DNA of 64,000 bases from Macrophomina tecta (taxonomy: Eukaryota > Ascomycota > Dothideomycetes > Botryosphaeriales > Botryosphaeriaceae). Location: NCBI GenBank assembly GCA_024180945.1, contig JAKSGN010000006.1, positions 558,001 to 622,000 on the forward strand, written 5' to 3'. Every line of letters starts with the position of its first letter. Position 1 is the stretch's first letter. Positions 22,520 to 32,579 of this stretch are shown here, piece after piece. The translations under genes were made by a program, and so were the position numbers. The notes beneath the pieces were generated by a model, which saw nothing but the letters and a program-made list of their open reading frames with translations, was not told the origin of the DNA and made no database searches.

Positions 22520-24424
22520 ATGGCGACCACAAATCTTGAGACTGTACAAACGCGCCCAGCACCGCCAATTATACAAAAGGAGCTGTCAGCGCGGCTGTCG
22601 AGCGATGCAGCAGTCGCTATCCCCAACTCCGAGACGTTTGACAGTTCAGATCTGAGGTTTACCGACTATTCGCGTCCTGTGAGTTTTCAGCAGCGAATCC
22701 GCAGGAGAAACGCAGCTGACAAAATGAAAGACGTACATTGCAGCAGTGCGTCCAGCGTGTGACCAGGATGTTGTTGAGACTATCAAATATGCCCGCGAGA
22801 AAGGCATCCCATTCGCCGCGCGTTCCGGTCACCACTGCGTCACCACGACCATGGGACGGATGCAGAACGGCATAGTCATCGACATGCGTTCAATCAAACA
22901 CATGCGCCTGAATAGGGAGAAGCAAGAGGTGACGGTCGGCGGCGGCGTGATAACAGACGACTTCGCGCGGTATCTGCAAAGTGAAGGGTTCGAAGTTAGT
23001 AAGTACGACCAGAGTTTCCAGGACCCCCCTGGTTCGGACAGAGCTGCAAAAAGCATTTTAGCAGCAAACTTCCACGCAAGAGGGGAGCTGAGGCTTCCCT
23101 CTGGGTGCCAATGGCTTTGTTTCTGCAGAACACAGGCAACCAGACGAACACTTGCACTCTGCGCACATACCCGCGTCTGCCATCACATTTCTCACCAAAG
23201 CGCCCCCAAAAACCACGGAGGACAGCCAACTAACCAGACATATCTCTCTCGCAGCCGTCGGCTCCTGCCCGACAACTGGCCTCATCGGCGTCGCATTCGG
23301 CGCCGGCCTGGGCCGCCTCCAAGGCAAGTACGGCTTCCTCAACGACAACATGCTCTCCGCGCGTCTGGCGCTGGCCGACGGATCCATAGTGTCCGCCTCC
23401 GCCACGCAGAACCCCGACCTCTTCTGGGCCATCCGGGGCGCGGGACACAACTTCGGGATCTGCCTGGAAGCGACGTTCCGCGTGCACCCGCAGGACAACG
23501 GCGGCATGCACTACACGTGGGACTTCGAGTACGGATTGGAGCGGTGTGAAGAAGTGCTCGAGGCGGTCAATCGCGTGCACGCGGCCATGCCGCGCGAGTT
23601 GGCGATTTTTGTGCTGTGGAGGAGGGAGTCGCCGGGGGGGCATAAGGTAAGAGTTTCCCCGGGCGGAGAATTTTGAGAGGGAAAGGCTCCTGGGTTGACC
23701 TTGTGCAGAATTTGATCCTCGTGAATCTCGTCTTCGCAGGGCCGGAAAGCGGAGCTGAGCCGTGGGTCTCGATTTTTGAGGCCCTGCAATCCGTGCGCAG
23801 CAGCGGGAAGATCGCAACGACCTGGGACGAGCTGCCGTGGGTGACATACGGTGGGCAGAATAAGCTTCTCAGCAAGCCCGATGTTTGGAAGCTGGCACCC
23901 AACAAGATGATGGCGGCTGTCAGCGTCAAGACGTTTGACATTCCGACCACGAAGGCCTTCTTCGAGTCCGTCAAGCAGATGAATGAGCGGTTTGCCGGAA
24001 AGGGATGGTTCGGTGCCATGTTCGAGTGCCTACCACATCATCGGACCAGGGAGTTTCCGGATGATGCCACTGCGTTCCCTTGGAGGAACGGGGCGGATCA
24101 CTTTTTGTGAGTTCTCCTGACCGAAATTTGAGAGAAGAGAGTGTGAACTGATCTTTTTGCAGGATGCTTACGGCAACGCCGGTGAGTATGGAAGACCGCG
24201 AGGAGTTCGAGGCGCATCTGGACAAGTGGAAAAGGGCCTTTGTCGACGTTTCGGGATACGGACGGCTGCAGCAGTACGTGAACTACGGAAACACCACGGC
24301 AACGGTACATGATCCGGTAGAGGCGCTATATGGGTACGAGCCGTGGAGATTGGAGAAGCTACGGGCATTGAAGAGACAGTATGATCCAGATGAAGTTTTC
24401 TCCTGGTATCAACCTTTCATGTAG
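22520..24424 (+). CDS. FAD-linked oxidoreductase, BBE-like, His+Cys (bicovalent-type) motif
   Basis: Second BBE-like flavoprotein of the locus, divergent from the PKS. Exons 22520-22678, 22731-22998, 23255-23646, 23709-24106 and 24163-24424 give 492 aa. The first intron must end at 22730, which restores RPTYIAAVRPACDQD; the second is long (256 nt). RSGHHC (84-89) carries the presumed His88 attachment site, and SCPTTGLIGVAFGAGLGRLQGKYG places a cysteine (C147) where bicovalent 6-S-cysteinyl members have it. The C-terminus has the BBE motif (YVNYGNTT, then EKLRALKRQYDPDEVFSW). There is no obvious signal peptide, so it is probably intracellular, unlike its partner at 9097-10798. Likely role: oxidation or cyclisation of the PKS product. 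Its GHH in place of GGH is unusual. Confidence 0.88.
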
Positions 24425-25220
24425 TCAGTCGAAGGAAAGGACGAGGGCGTGCAGGAGTATTTCAATGCCCTGCTTTCCGTAACTCATTATTGAGCCTTGT
24501 GGCCACTATCCTCTTGTGCTTGTGTTGGCATTTTTCGCCTCAGTCACCCACAAACCCAAGAAAGCGACCGAAACGGCAGCACGACGTGGAAAAAGAAACA
24601 TGCGGCTCAACAAGGAAAACGCGCGTGCGGACCGACACCGACCAGATACCAGGTTTCAAGGGCGGCTATTCCGAGAGCCCACGTACGGACAAGGGTGGGA
24701 TACCCCGCGCAACCCTGCAGTGTGTGTGGGTGACCTGACTAGTGACCCCTCCAAGAAACTGGTCAGTGTGCAGGCGGGGCCTGCCACCCTTGACTCTTGA
24801 GCTTCAGAGAGCTTGTTGATCCTTGGAATTTTCTCCGAACCGTTTTACCTCCGAGCTGTGCAAGCATAATTCCGTGGCCGAACAACGTGCTCCTCCACCA
24901 TGAAGTGGTTGGTCGGGAGAGGAGAGTCAGGCACACCACCACCATGCGCGCGTGGGACGATGTTAGGTGACAGCACGTCGACATGCGCTCGTACTCGCAT
25001 CTTCCCGCGAATAGATAGCCGTCTGTTGTCATTGAGCTGCCCAGGCCGGCTTCCACCTATCTCAGTTTTGCTGGCACAAGGTCACAGCGAGGCCACCGGT
25101 CTGGCTCTGGAGTCCTTCCTGAATTGGGAGCTTTCCGATAAGCCTCCGCAGCCTGAGCTGAGCCCACTCAATTGCCCGAACCCAGAGCCCATGAACAACT
25201 GAGTTCAGAAGCTTGCGAAA
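24425..25220. other. Intergenic, promoter of P450
   Basis: Between the FAD oxidoreductase stop and the P450 start, both on +. Small open frames in three overlapping phases (24490-24800) look like chance. No element recognised. Confidence 0.55.
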
Positions 25221-26796
25221 ATGGTCAGGCAGGAACACTTCTCTCTATCCGCCCTCTCAATCAGCAAGGTCCTGGCGGGGATCTTGTCGACCGTTAGTAC
25301 CTCCAATCCACCCCATTGTATCCCCAACCATTCACATACCACAGGCCGTACTCTACCTCGTCTCCCGCATCATCTACAACATCTATTTCCACCCTCTCAG
25401 CTCCTATCCCGGCCCCAAACTCTGGGCCGCCACCCGCCTCCCCTGGAACTGGACCAACCTGCACGGCAACCTCGCCTGGACAATCCTCGACCTCCACACG
25501 CGCTACGGCCCCGTCGTCCGCATCGCGCCCGACGAGCTCTCCTACACCACCGGCAGCGCGTGGAAGAAAATCTACGGCCAGCGCACGCCCGCCGAGTTCG
25601 CCAAATGCCTGGACGGGCGGGGCATCGCAGGGCCGAACATGCGCACCGGGGGCGCGAGCGGCATCGTGACGGCGCCGCACGCGCGGCACGCGCGGCTGCG
25701 GCGCGCCATCCTCCCGGCCTTCTCGGAGCGCGCGCTGCGCGAACAGGAGCACTACCTGCAGCTGTACACGGGCAAGCTGGTCGCGCAGCTGCGGAGGCGT
25801 TGCCGCGCGGGCGGTGGCGCTGCCGCGCCGCAGGACATGCAGCGCTGGTACGGGCTGCTGGCGTTCGATGTCGTGTCGGATCTGGCGTTCGGGCAGCCGG
25901 CCGGGTGTCTGGAGAATGCGGATCAGCCGTGGCTGCAGGTCATCGGAGCGCGCGCGAAGTCGATCGTTTGGTTCCAGTTTGCCATCTATTATGGGTTGGA
26001 TGGGTGGATGGACATGCTGGCGCCGAAGTCGTCGATTGAGGCGAGGAAGAAGCATCTTGAGTTAACGGTGGCGAAGGTGCAGCAACGGCTACGGCAGAAT
26101 GAGGACCGGAAAGACTTCATGAGCTACATCCTGGATAACAAGGTGGAGACGCTGTCGAATAAAGAACTAGTTCTGATGGCGTCGTCGTTCATCGTGGCCG
26201 GGAGCGGGACCTCGTCCAGCGCGTTGACGGGTATTACGTTCTTTCTCGGGAGGAACCCGGAGAAATACAGACTGCTGGCTGATGAGATACGCTCTGCGTT
26301 CAGCTCGGAGGAAGAAATTACCATCGAGTCGACCGGCCGTTTGAGCTACCTCAAGGCGGTGATTGAGGAGGGGATGCGTTTGTACCCTCCCAGTCCGAGC
26401 ACTCTACCGCGCTTCGTGCCCGGCAAAGGCGAGGAGATTGATGGAAAATGGGTTCCCGGTGGAACAGCAGTCGGCGTGCATCAACTGTCAGCCGGCCATA
26501 TGGAGTCCAATTTCCGGCATGCGAAGTCCTTCATTCCGGAGCGTTGGTTGCCGCTACCGAACGACTCAGAATTTGCAATCGACGATAGGTTGGCCGCACA
26601 ACCCTACTCTTACGGACCCAGAAACTGCATTGGTCAGAATTTGGCGTACGCAGAGATGAAAATCGTGCTCGCTAAGCTGTTTTGGAACTTCGATTTTGAG
26701 CTTACAGATAACACTGGCAGGTGGTTGGAAGAACAGAAGACTTATCTAGTATGGGATAAGACGCCAATGAGGGTGAACTTAACCCTCCGGACTTAG
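25221..26796 (+). CDS. Cytochrome P450 (pisatin-demethylase-like fungal class)
   Basis: Microsomal monooxygenase of 507 aa. Exons are 25221-25292 and 25345-26796; the start at 25221 and the splice give MVRQEHFSLSALSISKVLAGILST-AVLYLVSRIIYNIYFHPLSSYPGPK, a short membrane anchor and the proline hinge PGPK. The frame also opens upstream at 25213 but does not give this anchor. I-helix AGSGTSSS, K-helix EEGMRLYPPSP, FIPERW, and haem loop [11 protein letters not shown] with Cys452, where the usual Phe is Tyr. The FHPLSSYPGPKLWAATRLP block is typical of fungal secondary-metabolite P450s. It follows the second FAD oxidoreductase on the same strand and converges on another P450 only 156 bp away. Probable pathway hydroxylase; substrate unknown. 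Confidence 0.92.
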
Positions 26797-26952
26797 GGAA
26801 AACTACATGCTTAAATTAAAGGAATAATTTTCGGCCATCGCGGGACATGTAATGCACCGATAGTGCATTAGCATTGCATTTAGCACTCAGTAGAATCACA
26901 AGGCTGCTTTGGAAAGAATATTTAAAATAGACCCAAGTAATTCTCTGTTGGA

Positions 26953-28500
26953 TTAATCTTTTGCGGCTCTCAACCTGGCCTTCACAGCATCATGCTTTGG
27001 TCCAGGCGCACATACAACAGTGAAGTTGTGAAAATCACGAGTGGGATCCACATTCACACCCTCAATCACGTCGAACCTCTGCAGCATTCTCGCGATGACG
27101 TAGCCAGCCTCAGTCAAGGCAAACTGCTGGCCGATGCAGATTCGTGGCCCGCCATTGAATGGGGCGTAGGCCCAGCCTGGCCGCCTCTTCTCCCACCGTT
27201 CAGGGATGAACTCATCGGCATCGGGACCCCAAATATCTTGCCGCCTTTGAAGAACATGGGTGCTGAAGTTGACCTCAGTACCCTTGGGGATAAAGACGGG
27301 AGCAGTGCAATCCGGACCTCCACCAGTGGGTAGAGTGGTGTCGCGCACAGCAGAACGACTGTTGAATGGAACGATAGAGTGCAGGCGGAGAGTCTCTTTC
27401 ATGACGTGCTGCAGGTAGCTGCAGCTCTTCAGGCCCTCGAAGGTGATGGTGTCGTGGCCACTGGCGTAGGGCCCGAAAGTCTCCAAGATTATGCTACGGA
27501 GCTTGTTGAAGACTGCTGGATGGCGAATGAGGCAGTAGAAGACCCAGCTCATTAACGAAGCCGTGGTGTCCCTGCCGGCGGCAAGCAGACCAAGGACGTG
27601 TTCGCGAACTTCGCTCGGGTCCTGGCATCGTGAAGCCATGGTTTCCAGGAAATCGTAGCGCTCATCATCACCCTTCCCCCGTCGTCGAGCTTCGGCCATG
27701 GCTTGGTCGCAGAAGTCGTGGAGGATCTTGACACACTCTTTGAGCTCACGGTTGCCGTACATCCAGTAGAAACTGCGGAGCCGAAGACGCGTACCGAGAA
27801 GCTGCTGGACTCTTTCGAATGCCCAGTGGAAATCCTTCTCCGGCTCGTCACCGCGGATCCTTGCTATGAGGGAGTCGGTGCTCTTTCCCAGGAACAGTTC
27901 GGTGGCAGAATCGATGGTCAAGCTTGGGAACAGCGAAGCAAGGCTGACAGGCTTGGTCCAACCTCGCTCATCGAGGGGCATGCATTGGAGCATATGCTGG
28001 AAATGTTGCTCCAGTAAAGCCAGATTGGACACTCTTTCGCGCATGAAAATAGGACGGACGACTTCTCGGGCGCTGTGCCAGGCTTGGCCGTCAACGGCGA
28101 AGATGCTACGGCCCAAAACGGTCTTCAGATTGGTGCGGCGAGCTTCACCCATGATGAAGTCGTTGAATTGGGTCGCCAGGATTGCCTGGATGTTCTCGGG
28201 CTCGGCGGTGGTAAAGTTCTCGGTGCCCAGAATGCGGATACGCCAGGTGTAGCGGCCCATGGCTCTGTAGCGATTGAAGACGAAGTCCGGGGTGCGCTGT
28301 TCGCGGTCGGCTTCCAATAATTTCAGCACCATGTCAATACCCAGCGGCCATCGGGTAGGCTCGACCGGAACGGGCTGGCATCCCAATTGCTTGGCTTTTT
28401 TGTGCCATTGATAACGGCGCACGAGGGCATCCAGGATGCGGTGCAACAGGAGCAAAAGGGCGGCGAGGAGGATCAAGCGGGTAATATTTCCGGAAATCAT
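26953..28500 (-). CDS. Cytochrome P450, CYP52-like (fatty-acid/alkane terminal-hydroxylase type)
   Basis: Single-exon P450 of 515 aa. The open frame continues upstream to 28584, but its only extra start is TTG; the first ATG (28500) begins a normal anchor, MISGNITRLILLAALLLLLHRIL. Motifs: I-helix GLLAAGRDTTASLMSW, K-helix KETLRLHSIVPFNSR, FIPERW, haem loop FNGGPRICIGQQFALTEAGYVIARMLQRF with Cys455. This haem block, TNLKTVLGRSIFAVDGQAWHSARE and the SLFPSLTIDSATELFLGKS segment are characteristic of the CYP52/CYP539 group, which oxidises the terminal carbon of fatty acids and alkanes. Beside a reducing PKS it could oxidise the end of the polyketide chain, though a housekeeping fatty-acid role is equally possible. 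It converges on the P450 at 25221-26796. Confidence 0.92.
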   Translation of the reverse strand: MISGNITRLILLAALLLLLHRILDALVRRYQWHKKAKQLGCQPVPVEPTRWPLGIDMVLKLLEADREQRTPDFVFNRYRAMGRYTWRIRILGTENFTTAEPENIQAILATQFNDFIMGEARRTNLKTVLGRSIFAVDGQAWHSAREVVRPIFMRERVSNLALLEQHFQHMLQCMPLDERGWTKPVSLASLFPSLTIDSATELFLGKSTDSLIARIRGDEPEKDFHWAFERVQQLLGTRLRLRSFYWMYGNRELKECVKILHDFCDQAMAEARRRGKGDDERYDFLETMASRCQDPSEVREHVLGLLAAGRDTTASLMSWVFYCLIRHPAVFNKLRSIILETFGPYASGHDTITFEGLKSCSYLQHVMKETLRLHSIVPFNSRSAVRDTTLPTGGGPDCTAPVFIPKGTEVNFSTHVLQRRQDIWGPDADEFIPERWEKRRPGWAYAPFNGGPRICIGQQFALTEAGYVIARMLQRFDVIEGVNVDPTRDFHNFTVVCAPGPKHDAVKARLRAAKD

Positions 28501-30200
28501 CGCAGTATGCAGCGAACATTGTTCCTGCAGCAAATTGCTCGGTTGCAACGCAGATTTAATAGATAACAGACTGGAGCGGAGCAATACAGGCCGTCAGAGC
28601 GTGCTCGACAGTGGGAACGGTATTGGCCAGCATGGAGGAAGCGTTTCGGACCGAGCGGTGTCGCATTATTCGCGTGGATTTGCAGGTTTAGCCGACTCTC
28701 CCGGAATAGTCACGCCTCTAGCTAGCTTCAGTTGCTGGTCGTTCCCTATAAATGTAACATAATACTTATCGACAAACACTGGCCATGCTAGTTCACGCTC
28801 AGCGAGTGGCAGAGCGTAGGCTAAACCCAACCCCAACCCCCTTGGCGGAGCTCGCGACCATATCGGCGTTGACGGCCACCTCCACCGTCGCATTCATCTC
28901 CGCAAGCACCTACTCTAGACAGCTTAATGTCGGCTTCCTTCATACGGCGTAGTATGTTTCCGGTAAATGCCCTAGACAGCATGACAATGCCGGTAACGCT
29001 AGCATCTTCTCCCAAGAGCACAGGCGCCATAGACTGTAAGATACTGCCTCCGCCTGTTATTAATATCACTACCAGTGGCGTTGGTCCTTTGGTGCTGCTC
29101 GCATCACTTGCTTCTGCTCTACTAATCAAAATAAGCCGGTGTATTCGTCTCACCTGGTTGCCCATTGTACCTCTACCTAAATTTTCTGCTCTTTAACTTC
29201 TTTACTGTCGCCGCTGTTGCTTGCACTACTATTGACGCCATATGTACCGTTGTTGTGCCTGTTATACCTTACATGCACATCATCACCGTTCCCCTCGTGT
29301 TCTACCCTAAGTTCTTAATTCGCATCAACGATGGATAGACAGCACTAGACGGACTGTTTTCAGTATCCAGCATACGTTAGCTAGTTATTCCTATTCTGCA
29401 GCCAATGCAGCCGCTGTTGGTCATTCTCTTCCTGATTCTCACTACGTATGCAACACCTCAACTCAAGCGTTAGCGTCGCTACTCCGTTCACACCACGTTT
29501 TACCAGCAGATCTACTAAGGCGCTTATCGCAATCTTCGCAAACATAAAAGAAGTTGATATCGGGGTCAATTCCAGAAAATCATACGGTGTGCCGTGCCCC
29601 AAGAGGCGTGGAGCAACCAGACTGATGACTGAACCGGAGTGATACGAGCAGCTCGTCGGTGATATCTCCTCTTCGCTTGATGAACTAACGGTTATGGGTG
29701 CTCGGTCTACTGAGAACCCCGAGACAGTTTGCGCTTCCTGAACATGCTGGTGCCAATCGATCCAGAACGCTCTGCTCGGAAACTCTGAGATATAAACACA
29801 CAGGAACTAAGGTCTCCCGCGAGGTTATCTGACGCATGCTCTATGATTGCGACGAAAAGTGCGAAGGAGTTGCACGGCCACAATATCCTACTTCATCGCT
29901 GACAAAATTACGATCGGGACTCCTCTTCTTGCTGGTATGTCGGAGGCAAAACGCTACGTGTGAGTGATGCTTTCTGTGGGCTTAACTACTCTCTTCAACC
30001 AAATTACGTCTCGTGATGATCCGACTGAGCAGGTATGATGGATTCTTATCCGCGGATATGCGGCTTGCTTCGGTTAACCCCACGTCTGCTCCGCACAGCC
30101 CCACCTGTCCATAAAGACTTGATAATCCCAGAAACCTTCGTTGCGTACATATCTCGCAGGACTCATTGCCAAAACTGTCAGTGCGGGGATACTCTCCGCA
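28501..30200. other. Decayed DNA upstream of P450 and RidA genes
   Basis: Only short frames with many stops. The left part contains a degraded helicase remnant (listed separately); 29200-30200 shows nothing I can identify. The character suggests old mutated mobile or helicase DNA. Confidence 0.5.
28690..29165 (-). pseudogene. Degenerate RecQ-like helicase fragment
   Basis: On the minus strand, 29165 downward encodes TPLVVILITGGGSILQSMAPVLL..ASVTGIVMLSRAFTGNILRRMKEADI. This resembles a damaged Walker A region (expected PTGGGKS) followed by the TIVVVP..AL..D...R block of fungal RecQ-type helicases that are often found in repeated DNA. In another frame around 28690-28800 comes VFVDKYYVTF...QLKLARG, resembling the DEAH/DECH box context VDECH.TF with the acidic and histidine residues lost. 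The frame changes and lost catalytic residues mark it as dead. The assignment rests on pattern recognition only. Confidence 0.42.
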
Positions 30201-30753
30201 ATGGAATCAATCTTTACTGAAGACGGTGTCCCCCGTAAGTGCCCACGATCTTTCTGGAACTGATAGCATAGCTCATGAACATATGTGCAGCGATTGGCCC
30301 TTACGTGAGTGTACCACGAAGGCCCTTGCCCACAGCTCTGAAGAGATGAAATAGTCGCACCGATCTAATTCACCTCACAGTCCCAAGCGATAAAGGCAAA
30401 TGGCCTTGTATTCGTGTCTGGCCAGATGCCAGCAGACAACAAGGGCAAGCTCATCGAGGGCACAGTAGCTGAGAAGACACACAAGATGTGCCAAAATGCC
30501 TCTGTTGTCCTCCGGGCTGCTGGCTCAAATCGCGAGAAGACTGTGAAAGTCACGGTAAGTTTGCTTTCCAACAAATGAATCTCGCAGGCCTTCTAACATA
30601 CTGCAGGTTTACTTTGAAAACCTGGATGACTTCAAGGAGATGAATGATGTATACGCTCTATACTTCCCTCACAAGCCTGCCAGGAGTGCGATTGAGGCGA
30701 AGCGCCTTCCCGCAGGTACTCCGATGGAGATGGATCTCATAGCCTTGGCGTGA
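30201..30753 (+). CDS. RidA/YjgF/UK114 family protein (imine deaminase type)
   Basis: Small conserved enzyme of 122 aa that would hydrolyse reactive enamines/imines from PLP-enzyme chemistry. Exons 30201-30234, 30291-30304, 30381-30554 and 30607-30753 join in frame. The second exon is only 14 nt and supplies the conserved IGPY, giving PPIGPYSQAIKANGLVFVSGQMPAD. The rest follows the family closely: EGTVAEKTHKMCQNASVVLRAAGS, then the ending NDVYALYFPHKPARSAIEAKRLPAGTPMEMDLIALA, including the Arg in the ArSaiEakrLP block that binds substrate carboxylate. There is no obvious N-terminal mitochondrial leader, so a cytosolic form is likely. It is intact although surrounded by decayed DNA, and would be missed by ORF-based calling. 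Confidence 0.9.
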
Positions 30754-31017
30754 AAGCCTCCGAGAAGGGGTGTTAGCAATCCGAAGTTCGGATCATCCGC
30801 TCCGATGCACAATCTGCGGGACTTTCTCACTTTCGAATCATGTGTTACAAGTGAATGGCCAGATTGTCAAATGATCAAAAGAAGATTACTCTCCTTGCTT
30901 CGAACGCCGCCTACCAGTTCCTCGCCAGCGCCTTACGCAGCCCTTCCACCCTTGACAAGAGTACCCCACAATCCCTTCCCGATTGGTTGAGCGTTTCGAC
31001 TTCACCACTGTCTGCCC

Positions 31018-32089
31018 TCACGAACCAGCCACGGCGTTCTTATGAATGTGCCACGCATTCCAAAAGTCCTCAATCTCACCCGGATACCCTGTCCGATAAA
31101 ACTCGAGCTCCCAATCCGGCGCGTGCCTCTCGGCGACGCCGAGCCAGTACTCCATCTCCTCCTCGCGATGCGGCCTCCCCGCGAAATGCACGAGAAAGTC
31201 CCCTCGCCGGATGCGCTCCGGGCCGAGCGTCTCGTTCTGGAAGGCGTGGTAGGCGTTGAACCAGCGCTGCGGCACGTAGGCGACGTTGGGGCGGAACCTG
31301 TCCTCGAGCAGCAGCTTCTCCATGGCGCTCTGGTCGGCGAAGGCGAGGGCGACGGCCGGCCGGCGGTGGCGGAAGCCCACGACGCCCGCGAGCAGCTCGA
31401 GCGCCCACGCGTTGACGCGCAGCAGGAAGATGCCGTTGTTCAGCCCGTTGGCGTCCCTCGACACCACCAGGTGGACGGCCGGGTCGGGCGGCAGGAACTT
31501 GGACGGCGGCACGCACGGGTTCAGCACGACCGTGTCGCCGTCGACCCAGAGGAGCCACTCCAGCCGCGCTTCGGCCGGCCTGGCGAGCTCGTCCATCATG
31601 ATCGAGAGCAGGTACGCCGGCTTGTTCCACACCCCGTCGACGACCTGCTCGCGCAGCACGTATTGCCGCAGCCCGTGGATGCGGTTGTGCACCTCGTGCG
31701 TGCGCAGCGCCCGCTCGTAGACGGGGTTGGGTTCGCCATAGAGGATGCTGACTTTGCCCATGCGCACCTTCGAGAGTGCGGCGAGGTGGCTGTTGTAGTC
31801 GGACTCGTCGACGAGGACTTGGTGCTGCGGGTTGCGGCACAGTTCCGGGTTCTGCTCCCATATGCTGATCCTTTGGCCGTTTGGTCAGTTGGTCAGTGTG
31901 GCTGTGTTTAGCTCGCCGGATTGCTCACAGGTCAGCTTTTGATTTCGCGGTGGAGAGCAGGAAGGCTGCCAGTGCCCATACCAGCATGATGAGGAGCACT
32001 GGGTATTTCATGTTCATCTGTAGAATCATCTTCCAGCAGGTTGGTGCGAGGGCCTGCGCGTGGCGCCCCCAGAATTCACGGACGGTCAT
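31018..32089 (-). CDS. Glycosyltransferase family 34 (GMA12/MNN10-like), type II membrane protein
   Basis: Golgi-type alpha-mannosyl/galactosyltransferase of 337 aa. Exons are 32089-31929 and 31870-31018; the splice joins KSKAD-LISIWEQNPELC in frame. A short cytosolic N-terminus is followed by one membrane segment (YPVLLIMLVWALAAFLLS, about residues 30-47). The catalytic domain has WLLWVDGDTVVLNP with the DxD metal site (D164, D166), NGLNNGIFLLRV, FADQSAMEKLL and YVPQRWFNAY, all typical of GT34. Near the C-terminus GDFLVHFAGRPHREEEMEYW fits the family. The length is near that of other fungal members. It probably acts in glycan or cell-wall elongation, and its position next to RidA and the dioxygenase remnant suggests no pathway link. 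Confidence 0.92.
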
Positions 32090-32579
32090 GGTGAGCTGCT
32101 GCTGTGGACTTTTGTTGCTGAGTAAAAAGGAACAAAGCTTTTGTGGTGTGTCTCGCTTTTATGATCCCGTTGCTTGCGGGTTGATGTAGGGTTGCGCGCA
32201 CTTGCCAAGGCATTTTCACCAAGGTTTGAAAGGTCTCACAGGTTGTCTTGGCCTCAGCAAGCCAAGGTGATCTGGAGCTGCTAAGCGCAGTTTTTCGGAA
32301 AGCCGGTTTAGCACATGCATTGCACATTGGTAGAGTCGTGAAGAAAATCTATCTTAATCCGTAAGACCTCATATTAACATGAGTATTCGAGGCAGAGGAA
32401 AGAAAACCCGAAAATGCTATACAAACACGCTCGAAGCATCTATATACATCAAAAGAGAAGATGATTCAAGGGGGGCCCACTTGGCCGACCTGCCCAGACC
32501 ACCCTCGCATAATCAACGCGTGAACTGGAATGCATTTATATTTTTGCTTTTCTCACCACCAGAACTCCGGAGAGAGCAT
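32090..32579. other. Intergenic
   Basis: Upstream of the GT34 gene and downstream of the dioxygenase fragment. No gene or element recognised. Confidence 0.6.

Noticed and set aside
22744..22746. Acceptor at the CAGCAG site for the first intron of the second FAD oxidoreductase
   Set aside because: It breaks the frame; the acceptor ending at 22730 restores the conserved TYIAAVRPAC.
28501..28584. N-terminal extension of the CYP52-like P450
   Set aside because: The extension has only a TTG start; the ATG at 28500 gives a normal membrane anchor.
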